Position numbers and translations under genes: made by a program. Below are positions 1 through 5,565 of a stretch of DNA of 10,431 bases, in pieces; within the stretch, counting starts at the first letter, position 1, and every line of letters starts with the position of its first letter. The stretch covers positions 1 to 10,431 of the forward strand of contig PFFZ01000007.1 of assembly GCA_002781805.1 (NCBI GenBank), read 5' to 3'. A model generated the notes under the pieces. That model ran no database searches. It was given only the letters and a program-made list of their open reading frames with translations, and was not told where the DNA came from. Source of the DNA: Nitrosopumilales archaeon CG15_BIG_FIL_POST_REV_8_21_14_020_37_12. Its GTDB lineage: Archaea; Thermoproteota; Nitrososphaeria; Nitrososphaerales; Nitrosopumilaceae.

Positions 1-352
1 CTAATGATGCAAGTTTTGACTTGTATTTTTCATGAATGATTTCTGCATCCTCTTTCATGTCATCATTTTCAGAAACAATATCAATCAGAGCCTTTAGACG
101 ACGTAGAGTCAGTTGTTTTTCTCGTAGAAGTCTTTGTGAGTCTAGTCTCCATTTTGGAATAAAGATGACAACTTCGCCTTGGACTACTAATTGCTCATAT
201 TGGATTTGCTGTAATCCCTGTGAGCCGCAGTCAACACCCACCGATTGGATGCTTCCGTCGATGTCAGTTATTGTTCCAACGACTTTACCCATGAATGTAC
301 CGTACATGTCTTTGACGTTTTTACCGATGATATCGATATCGTCGCGGGTCAT
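1..352 (-). CDS. cdvA: CdvA-like cell-division protein (PRC-barrel plus coiled coil), C-terminus cut by left edge
   Basis: The minus-strand frame is open from ATG at 352 to the left edge (117 codons visible, no stop), so the gene is partial. Residues about 7-66 look like a PRC-barrel: a KNVKDMYG segment, a GKVVGTITDIDG turn, and strands ending in VVIFIPKW. From about residue 67 the protein becomes a charged, Leu-rich helix (RLLREKQLTLRRLKALIDIV) typical of a coiled coil. In crenarchaeal CdvA this order, PRC-barrel then coiled coil then a C-terminal ESCRT-III-binding peptide, serves membrane-associated assembly of the Cdv division machinery by recruiting CdvB; the last part would lie outside the window. 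The frame stays open upstream, with an alternative TTG start at 385 adding 11 residues. I prefer ATG because a TATA-like sequence lies about 24 bases before it. Another PRC-barrel/coiled-coil protein is possible. Confidence 0.72.
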   Translation of the reverse strand, partial: MTRDDIDIIGKNVKDMYGTFMGKVVGTITDIDGSIQSVGVDCGSQGLQQIQYEQLVVQGEVVIFIPKWRLDSQRLLREKQLTLRRLKALIDIVSENDDMKEDAEIIHEKYKSKLASL

Positions 353-371
353 GTGTAATGGTTTAGAGATT

Positions 372-380
372 CGTATAACC
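372..380 (-). promoter_or_regulatory. Putative TATA box for cdvA
   Basis: On the minus strand this reads GGTTATACG, centred about 24 bases upstream of the ATG at 352, the spacing expected for a leaderless archaeal transcript. A second AT-rich block (TATATA at 442-447) could serve either strand, so the assignment is tentative. Confidence 0.35.
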
Positions 381-440
381 GACAAAGTGTTAGAAAGGTT
401 TCTAGTTTTGGTAAGATTAATTTCACAAACTCAAAATGTC

Positions 441-466
441 GATATATGAGAAATTTTAAAATTAAA
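441..466 (+). promoter_or_regulatory. AT-rich promoter region before the 94-residue protein
   Basis: Two TATA-like elements occur: TATATA at 442-447 and TTTTAAAA at 454-461. The second is about 28 bases before ATG 486 and would give an almost leaderless mRNA. The first would give a short leader that contains the possible Shine-Dalgarno CAGAGG (475-480), five bases before the start. Sequence alone cannot decide between them. Confidence 0.42.
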
Positions 467-485
467 TGACAAATCAGAGGCACAT

Positions 486-770
486 ATGATACAACGAGAG
501 GAACTAGAGCAGATACTGTACTTTGTGGCAAACAGGTGGATTGAGATTACAAAAGATCCAAATAACAAAGCCATGGAAACATTACCAAGCAACTTCTGGA
601 TGAATTCAGTTGGAGGAAAAGCTGGAAATGGAAGATGGGTTACAGCACTGATGTACACAGAAAATGAAGCAGATGCAAATGCATTCAAAGAAGTGCTCCT
701 AAGATGGCAGACAAAAGGAATGGAAAAAACACAAGCACCCGATCTAATACAAATAGGAAAAAAGAAATAG
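486..770 (+). CDS. Conserved-looking hypothetical protein, 94 residues
   Basis: I do not recognise a family. The frame runs from ATG 486 to TAG at 770, with a possible ribosome site CAGAGG five bases before the ATG and TATA-like sequence upstream. The protein is soluble-looking, with no signal peptide or membrane segment. It opens with a predicted helix (QREELEQILYFVANRWIEI), has a Gly/aromatic-rich centre (residues about 38-57, including NFWMN, GGKAGNGRW and ALMY), then a second acidic helix (ENEADANAFKEVLLRW) and a basic tail ending GKKK. The three tryptophans before residue 52 and the helix-strand-helix pattern suggest a small folded domain. It is divergent from cdvA and 32 bases ahead of the ThyX-family gene in the same direction, so it could be co-transcribed with that gene, though the latter has its own TATA-like sequence. 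Codon use matches the neighbours. Confidence 0.8.
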   Translation: MIQREELEQILYFVANRWIEITKDPNNKAMETLPSNFWMNSVGGKAGNGRWVTALMYTENEADANAFKEVLLRWQTKGMEKTQAPDLIQIGKKK

Positions 771-772
771 AC

Positions 773-784
773 TATTAATAATTG
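773..784 (+). promoter_or_regulatory. Putative TATA box for the ThyX-family gene
   Basis: TATTAATAATTG lies in the short gap after the 94-residue gene, centred about 25 bases before the TTG start at 803. This fits a leaderless transcript starting at or next to TTG, and supports that start codon. Confidence 0.45.
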
Positions 785-802
785 ATAAACTTTTGAAAAT
801 TA

Positions 803-2422
803 TTGTCAGAGTTTACAAGTAAAGAGAAAAAAATTCTGTCAGAACACTTTTCAAACTCTGACAGTGACGTGTTTGCAATAATCACGCCACAACAAGTAGA
901 CCGAGGAGCACTCATGTCAAGATACAGCAGAACAGACAAGAGCATGCGTCGAATATTTCTAGATGAATTTTTAAAAAATAAAAACAGAGGCGAGGAATTT
1001 TACAACAGAGTGCTCTTGGAATACGGAGACGATTCCGTTGCAGAACTTGGTGAAGCACAAATCGCAATTGAGGGATTATCAAACATTGCAGTTAAAAAAA
1101 TAGAAGACAGAAGGATAGGACTGTCGTATTTAGAAAAATCTTCCAGATATGTTGCATGGGATAAAAAAACAAATGGGCAGTACAGATTCTACAGAGAACC
1201 AGAATTGATGAAATCAAAATTTGCCGATTTGTATGTAGAAACATGTAACTTTTCTTTTGACGTTTATTCAAAAAATATAGAGACAATGATAAATTATGTT
1301 AGGGAAAAATACCCAATTGAAAAATATTCTTTTAAAGATTCCAAGGATGGAAAAGAAAAACCATTTTCAAAATTAAAAGATGAAAAAGACATAAAATCTG
1401 CAAACATGGTGTACAGGGGCTCAACAAAAGCCAAGGCACTAGACATTCTAAGAGGATTGCTTCCTGCATCAACCCTGACAAACGTAGGCATAACAGGAAA
1501 TGGTAGAGCTTTTGAATACTTGCTCACAGTTTTAGGCTCATCAAAACTGAAAGAAGAGCAAGATTTAGCCTCAAAAATAAAAAAAGAGTTGGACGTAACC
1601 ATAAAATCATTTGTAAGAAGAGCTGACGACAAATACGGCAAGGCATTACAAACGTATCTAAAAGAGATAAAAAAAACATCAAGAAAAATAGCATTAAAAG
1701 AAATCAAGCCAAAAGTGCTTTCAGGAATCCACACTAAACTTGTCGACTATGAATCAGAACCATATGCCATAGATAAAATAATTACCAGTATTCTCTACGA
1801 ACAATCACCCAGCACATCCTATGAGAATATTTTAATCCAGATAAAGAAAATGCCAAAAGAAAAGAAGATGAAAATCATAGAAACATTTGCAAAACTACGA
1901 GCAAACAGGAGGAACAGACCTTCGCGTGCATTTGAGAATACATACTATACATTCGATCTTCTAAATAATTTTGGGATGTTTAGAGACTTTCACAGACACA
2001 GGACATTAACGTTGGAAAGACAGATGCTCACAACAGATCACGGATATAGCATACCAGATGAGATAAAAGTCCTAGGAATTGACAAGGAGTTTAAAGAGTG
2101 CATGAACAACACAAGAGAGACATTTTCCAGGATCAGAACCAAATTTCCAGAACAATCCCAATATGTTGTTAATTTCGCATACAATTATCCATACTTTATG
2201 AGATTCAATTTGCGTGAAGCATGTCATTTAATTGAATTGCGTACCGTTCCCCAAGGCCACATAGACTATAGACGCGTAGCGCAGCAAATGTTCAGAGAGA
2301 TTAACAAAGTGCATCCAAATCTCAGCAAGATCATAAAATTTGTAGATTTGAAAGAGTATGACCTGGAAAGGTTTGAATCAGAAAAGAGAACAGAAGAAAA
2401 AAGAAAGAGCATAACCAAGTAA
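803..2422 (+). CDS. Two-domain ThyX-family protein (FAD-dependent thymidylate synthase-like)
   Basis: The 539-residue protein is about twice the usual ThyX length (roughly 220-260) and contains two ThyX-like halves. In the N-terminal half, residues 103-116 ([14 protein letters not shown]) match the second part of the ThyX signature, with Ser108, Glu111, Ser113, Arg115 and Tyr116 kept but the RHR replaced by [22 protein letters not shown] (219-237) matches the downstream region. In the C-terminal half, [12 protein letters not shown] (398-409) keeps RHR but has Met408 where ThyX has its conserved Ser, followed by [12 protein letters not shown] (469-480). ThyX makes dTMP from dUMP with FAD, NADPH and methylene-tetrahydrofolate. 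Because neither half has an intact signature, catalysis is uncertain. TTG at 803 is the only initiator between an in-frame stop at 794-796 and Met38, and the residues it adds look like a normal ThyX N-terminus. A Lys/Glu-rich tail ends the protein. Confidence 0.85.
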   Translation: MSEFTSKEKKILSEHFSNSDSDVFAIITPQQVDRGALMSRYSRTDKSMRRIFLDEFLKNKNRGEEFYNRVLLEYGDDSVAELGEAQIAIEGLSNIAVKKIEDRRIGLSYLEKSSRYVAWDKKTNGQYRFYREPELMKSKFADLYVETCNFSFDVYSKNIETMINYVREKYPIEKYSFKDSKDGKEKPFSKLKDEKDIKSANMVYRGSTKAKALDILRGLLPASTLTNVGITGNGRAFEYLLTVLGSSKLKEEQDLASKIKKELDVTIKSFVRRADDKYGKALQTYLKEIKKTSRKIALKEIKPKVLSGIHTKLVDYESEPYAIDKIITSILYEQSPSTSYENILIQIKKMPKEKKMKIIETFAKLRANRRNRPSRAFENTYYTFDLLNNFGMFRDFHRHRTLTLERQMLTTDHGYSIPDEIKVLGIDKEFKECMNNTRETFSRIRTKFPEQSQYVVNFAYNYPYFMRFNLREACHLIELRTVPQGHIDYRRVAQQMFREINKVHPNLSKIIKFVDLKEYDLERFESEKRTEEKRKSITK

Positions 2423-2453
2423 TATTCTAATACAATCAAAACCAACACAGTTC

Positions 2454-2852
2454 ATGTCTGAAAAAATCCCAAAAACAAGGGAGGAATGGAAATCAAAATT
2501 AACCCCTGAGCAATTTGAGATTTGCATTAACAAAGGAACGGAACCTCCGTTTAGCGGAAAGTATTGCAACACCAAAGAAGACGGGATATACAGGTGTGTC
2601 TGCTGCAACGAGCCACTATTCAAATCAGACGCAAAATTTGATTCAGGCTCAGGATGGCCGAGTTTTTGGGAACCAATATCAGATGAGAAAATCGATTATG
2701 TCTCTGACACATCATACGGAATGACTCGCACTGAGGTCAACTGTAGCAAATGTGGGGCACATTTGGGACATGTGTTTGATGATGGGCCAAAACCAACTAA
2801 CCTAAGATATTGCATAAATTCAATTTCGCTGGATCTAAGCAAAAACAAGTAA
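2454..2852 (+). CDS. msrB: Peptide methionine (R)-S-oxide reductase MsrB
   Basis: This 132-residue protein is a full-length, single-domain MsrB, which reduces the R epimer of methionine sulfoxide in oxidised proteins in the cytoplasm. Diagnostic features are [21 protein letters not shown] near the N-terminus, SGSGWPSFW (64-72), and LGHVFDDGP (104-112). RYCINSISL carries the catalytic Cys120. The four structural zinc ligands are present as Cys48/Cys51 and Cys97/Cys100. The resolving thiol that some MsrBs use is not obvious, though Cys24, Cys38 and Cys50 are extra candidates. No MsrA partner or fused domain is seen here. ATG 2454 lies 31 bases after the ThyX-family stop; a weak TATA-like stretch (TCTAATAC, 2426-2433) could drive it alone, otherwise it is read through from upstream. 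Confidence 0.96.
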   Translation: MSEKIPKTREEWKSKLTPEQFEICINKGTEPPFSGKYCNTKEDGIYRCVCCNEPLFKSDAKFDSGSGWPSFWEPISDEKIDYVSDTSYGMTRTEVNCSKCGAHLGHVFDDGPKPTNLRYCINSISLDLSKNK

Positions 2853-2977
2853 GCCAACAGAGGTAAAAAGAATTTCAAAATGATTCACAAATTATTAATA
2901 AAACACAAGCAGTGATAAGAAAATCAAAGAATGAATCAAATGAATGAAAACAACCAATCAAAAAGGAAAGAAAGGAT
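2853..2977 (+). promoter_or_regulatory. Intergenic leader before homoserine dehydrogenase, with TATA-like box
   Basis: This A-rich gap of 125 bases holds a TATA-like ATTATTAATAAAAC (2891-2904). It would place transcription initiation near 2920-2931, giving a leader of about 45-55 bases, unusual in a window where most genes look leaderless. The leader contains a 16-codon reading frame (2931-2981) that ends across the TTG start of the next gene. I see no stable hairpin or riboswitch-like structure. Confidence 0.4.
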
Positions 2978-2981
2978 TTGA
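2931..2981 (+). CDS. Possible 16-residue leader peptide overlapping the hom start
   Basis: ATG at 2931 opens a short frame, MNQMNENNQSKRKERI, whose TGA (2979-2981) overlaps the TTG start of homoserine dehydrogenase as TTGA. A TATA-like box lies about 30 bases before the ATG, so the mRNA could begin near it, and ribosomes ending here could restart on the TTG. The peptide has no run of Thr, Ile or Met codons, so classical amino-acid attenuation is not suggested. In A-rich DNA a frame of this length arises easily by chance. The case rests on position, not on protein content. Confidence 0.25.
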   Translation: MNQMNENNQSKRKERI

Positions 2982-3988
2982 GGATAATACTTTGTGGGTT
3001 TGGCGTTGTCGGCCAGAGTTTAGTCAAATTGTTTGTTTCAAGATCCGAGGATCTCTATGCAAAATACGGATTGAAACCAAGAGTTGTCGGCGTATTTGAT
3101 AGCAAGGGAAGCGCAGTTGATCAATCAGGATTGGATTTAGAAAAACTCATCCTAGTTAAAAAAGAATTTGGAACTGTTAAAAACTATGCAAAAACAAAAA
3201 ACAACTATTCGGGATTAGACATGATAAAAAACATCGATGCAGACGTTCTCATCGAGACTACTGCTAGTAACTACAAGGATGCAGAGCCAGGCATGACCCA
3301 CATCACAAATGCCATGAAGTCTGGCATGCACGTAATTTCGGTAAACAAGGGACCGCTTGCATTAGCATTTCCCTCCCTGATGGAGCTTGCAACATACAAT
3401 CAAGTCATGTTCAAATTCAGCGGTACTGTTGGAGGAGGAACTCCAATCTTAGATTATGCAAAAAACAGCCTCAAAGGGGAAAGAATCACATCATTTGCAG
3501 GTATTTTGAATGGCACAACAAATTACATTCTAACAAACATGGCAAACGGTCTTTCGTTTGACGCAGCATTAAACGATGCCAAATCTAAAGGATATGTAGA
3601 GGCAGACGAATCATTGGATTTGGACGGACTGGATGCGGCTGCCAAATTAGTAATCTTGGCAAATTGGGTCATGGACATGAAAGTAACAATGCCGGACATA
3701 AAATGTACAGGCATTCGCAAAGTAACAACTGAGAACATCAAAAATGCTGCAAAGAAAAAATGCGCAGTCAAGTTAATTGCATCATGCAACAAGGAACTGG
3801 AAGTATCTCCAAAAGAAATCTCAGTAGATGATCCACTATGTGTGAATGGAACACTTAACGCAATTGCATTTACATCTGAGCATTCTGGGACTCAGACAAT
3901 AATAGGAAAGGGCGCAGGTGGAATGGAGACGGCCAGCTCCATCCTTAGAGACTTGCTTGACATCAGACAAGAGATTGCAAGAACTTGA
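2978..3988 (+). CDS. hom: Homoserine dehydrogenase, short form without ACT domain
   Basis: This enzyme reduces aspartate-4-semialdehyde to homoserine with NAD(P)H, the branch point to threonine and methionine. The 336-residue protein has an N-terminal Rossmann fold with GFGVVG at 7-12. VNKGP with Lys124 follows, then the family block GTVGGGTPILDY (149-160) leading to GILNGTTNYIL (175-185). In the helix LDAAAKLVILAN, Asp219 and Lys223 match the catalytic pair of the family. The protein stops after the catalytic domain, so there is no C-terminal ACT domain for threonine feedback and no fused aspartokinase. TTG at 2978 is the only initiator: an in-frame TGA sits at 2945-2947 and no ATG or GTG lies between, and the nucleotide-binding strand begins at residue 2. 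The stop overlaps the next gene's start. Confidence 0.93.
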   Translation: MRIILCGFGVVGQSLVKLFVSRSEDLYAKYGLKPRVVGVFDSKGSAVDQSGLDLEKLILVKKEFGTVKNYAKTKNNYSGLDMIKNIDADVLIETTASNYKDAEPGMTHITNAMKSGMHVISVNKGPLALAFPSLMELATYNQVMFKFSGTVGGGTPILDYAKNSLKGERITSFAGILNGTTNYILTNMANGLSFDAALNDAKSKGYVEADESLDLDGLDAAAKLVILANWVMDMKVTMPDIKCTGIRKVTTENIKNAAKKKCAVKLIASCNKELEVSPKEISVDDPLCVNGTLNAIAFTSEHSGTQTIIGKGAGGMETASSILRDLLDIRQEIART

Positions 3989-4461
3989 AATCCAATTTAA
4001 TTTCCAAGAGTGAAACATCTGCACTCTTAAAAACAGTATCAGAGAAATGGGGAATTGAAACTCCCAAAATCAAAAATCTCAAAGTACATCAAATCTCAGA
4101 TGAAGCCCAAATAATCACAGGGCAGGGAATAAAAATTCTAAAAGTGGACGACAGGTATCTCCCATTTTTGTCAGAGACTGCGATGCTTGAAAAATTTCCC
4201 CACGTCATTGTAGACATGGGCGCAATAAAGTTCATGTGCAAGGGCGCAAATGTAATGAGACCGGGGATTAAGAGCCATTCAGAATTTCAAAAGGATAGCA
4301 TCGTATGTATTGTTGAAGAATCACAGCACAAGTTTTTAGCAGTAGGCAAAGCACTTGTTTCAAGCAAAGAATTAGAAACAATGCAGAAAGGAGAGGTAGT
4401 GAAAAACCTGCATTATATCTCAGACAAGTTCTGGGAAACGGGAAAAACGATTTATGATTAA
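3985..4461 (+). CDS. PUA-domain RNA-binding protein, archaeal MCT-1/Tma20-like
   Basis: The 158-residue protein has an N-terminal alpha/beta domain (about 1-70) of the kind found before PUA in the MCT-1/Tma20 group. A C-terminal PUA domain follows at about 72-150, marked by VIVDMGAIKFMCKGANVMRPGI (75-95 region). Family knowledge: eukaryotic MCT-1/Tma20 pairs with DENR and acts on the small ribosomal subunit in recycling and re-initiation; PUA domains bind structured RNA. The archaeal function is less certain, so a role on tRNA or ribosome is inference. The TTG start (3985) overlaps the hom stop as TTGA, so translation is probably coupled. Its stop TAA overlaps the proteasome gene's stop on the other strand at TTAA (4458-4461). 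Confidence 0.85.
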   Translation: MKSNLISKSETSALLKTVSEKWGIETPKIKNLKVHQISDEAQIITGQGIKILKVDDRYLPFLSETAMLEKFPHVIVDMGAIKFMCKGANVMRPGIKSHSEFQKDSIVCIVEESQHKFLAVGKALVSSKELETMQKGEVVKNLHYISDKFWETGKTIYD

Positions 4462-5054
4462 GTAATTTTATCAGTAAATTCTTCTGTGCCTTGTTCAGTG
4501 ATTACAAGAATGTCAAGGCCGTCACCACTGGCAGAATCTCTTAACGCTGCTGCACGAACCGCTTTTTTTGCCAAATCAATTGCCTCAACTTTTGTCATGT
4601 TGGGTTTGAATTGAGGGTCTAAAACACCTAATGCCATTTCAGCACCAGTACCAACTGCAGCATACTCATCAGGAAGCACTGAACCTAGCGGATCTAAAGT
4701 ATACATTATTGGTTTGTCAACTACACCACCAACAATGACCTGAGTCAAAAGTGGGAAGAATCGTCTCTCATACATCATATTTGACATCATTTTAGCAACA
4801 GTGTTTGGTGGCACATCTCTTTTCAATTCCATTTTTCTGATTTTTGCCAATGCTGCAATCTGTAGCGACAGGATTTGCATGTCTGCAACTAGGCCAGCAC
4901 ACGTAGCGCCGACCTTAGGAGTGATGGGAAACGTTTTCTTTGTAGATTTGCTTACAAGAAAATTTCCAAATGCGATCCTTTTTTCACTTGCAAGAACTAT
5001 ACCGCCATCAAAAGTAATACCTACAGCCGTTGCTCCTGGCATGTACATTGACAT
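4458..5054 (-). CDS. psmB: 20S proteasome beta subunit, probably noncatalytic (Thr1 replaced by Ala)
   Basis: The 198-residue protein is a proteasome beta subunit. VGITFDGGIVLASEKR follows a very short leader, and AGLVADMQ, LLTQVIVGGV, YAAVGTGAEMALGVLD and RDSASGDGLDILVI match the family along the full length. Active archaeal beta subunits cleave themselves before Thr1 in a GTTTVGI context. Here the context is PGATAVGI (DNA GGA GCA ACG GCT), so position 1 is Ala8 of the precursor, while the Glu17, Lys33 and Asp/Ser (RDSASGD) equivalents are kept. This subunit likely cannot self-process or cut peptides and would need a second, catalytic beta subunit encoded elsewhere, as in crenarchaea with paired beta subunits. 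ATG 5054 is chosen because a TATA-like box lies about 25 bases upstream; ATGs at 5048 and 5042 are alternatives. The gene is monocistronic and divergent from the DoxX-like gene. Confidence 0.94.
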   Translation of the reverse strand: MSMYMPGATAVGITFDGGIVLASEKRIAFGNFLVSKSTKKTFPITPKVGATCAGLVADMQILSLQIAALAKIRKMELKRDVPPNTVAKMMSNMMYERRFFPLLTQVIVGGVVDKPIMYTLDPLGSVLPDEYAAVGTGAEMALGVLDPQFKPNMTKVEAIDLAKKAVRAAALRDSASGDGLDILVITEQGTEEFTDKIT

Positions 5055-5073
5055 ATTTCAAATCATTTCACAG

Positions 5074-5083
5074 CATAATAAAG
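5074..5083 (-). promoter_or_regulatory. Putative TATA box for psmB
   Basis: On the minus strand this reads CTTTATTATG, centred about 25 bases before ATG 5054, predicting a leaderless mRNA. The whole divergent region to the DoxX-like gene is only 91 bases, so the two promoters lie close together. Confidence 0.5.
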
Positions 5084-5114
5084 GGCTTTCTCCTTTTAAG
5101 CAGCATTCAACAAA

Positions 5115-5124
5115 TATTTTATAC
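5115..5124 (+). promoter_or_regulatory. Putative TATA box for the DoxX-like gene
   Basis: TATTTTATAC is centred about 26 bases before ATG 5146. The fit to leaderless spacing is the reason for preferring that ATG over the in-frame GTG at 5140. Confidence 0.52.
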
Positions 5125-5145
5125 AGTGAAAAATTGTAGGTGGTA

Positions 5146-5565
5146 ATGGCTGGGGCAAGTATTCGTGAAACAAAGTTAAATGAGATTACACATTTTGGCC
5201 TCAGATCTGCAATAGGAGTAATTTTCATAGTACACGGATATGAAAAATTCAATCCCGGTTTCTCAAGATTTCTTACAGGAGTGCTAGGGTTTCCACCAGA
5301 GATGCAAATTCCAATTGCATTGGCAGAGCTTGTATCAGGCGTTCTTTTGATCATTGGGGTATTGAGCAGGATATCAGCATCAATGATTGCCATAATCATG
5401 ACAGGGGCAATATTTTATGTGAAGAATGCAGCAAACCTGACAGGTCAAGGGGGATACGAATTAGACCTCATATTGCTGGCAGGGGCAATCGTGGTAATTG
5501 TGGCAGGTCCGGGAAAGATATCGTTATCACACATAATCAAAAAACTACCCAGATTCACGCACTAG
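5146..5565 (+). CDS. DoxX-family integral membrane protein
   Basis: The 139-residue protein (two more if the GTG at 5140 is used) has four hydrophobic segments: a first one with SAIGVIFIVHGYEKF, a second around IALAELVSGVLLIIGVL, a third around MIAIIMTGAIFYV and a fourth around LDLILLAGAIVVIVAG. The HGYEKF motif at the end of the first helix, the Ala/Glu-rich second helix (LAELVSG) and the short loop GQGGYELDL before the fourth are typical of DoxX/DoxD-like proteins. Members include a thiosulfate:quinone oxidoreductase subunit in Acidianus, but most small DoxX proteins have no proven substrate; some are linked to redox or oxidative-stress functions. No partner gene is next to it, so I do not assign a reaction. 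Its TAG stop shares the palindrome CTAG (5562-5565) with the stop of the M20 peptidase gene on the opposite strand. Confidence 0.85.
   Translation: MAGASIRETKLNEITHFGLRSAIGVIFIVHGYEKFNPGFSRFLTGVLGFPPEMQIPIALAELVSGVLLIIGVLSRISASMIAIIMTGAIFYVKNAANLTGQGGYELDLILLAGAIVVIVAGPGKISLSHIIKKLPRFTH

Noticed and set aside
36..449. Plus-strand open frame of 137 codons over the left-end gene
   Set aside because: It is antisense to the CdvA-like frame, which has a clear PRC-barrel and coiled-coil pattern; the plus-strand product is a Ser/Arg-rich sequence with no domain character.
1294..1734. Minus-strand open frame of 146 codons inside the ThyX-family gene
   Set aside because: Composition is Phe/Ser-rich as expected from antisense of A-rich coding DNA, and the sense frame is conserved across the region.
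5080..5096. Inverted repeat AAAGG...CCTTT between the divergent psmB and DoxX-like promoters
   Set aside because: Arms are only five bases with a seven-base spacer and partly overlap the psmB TATA box; too short to call an operator.
4801..5139. Plus-strand open frame opposite psmB
   Set aside because: Shadow of the proteasome gene; no start signal or recognisable protein.
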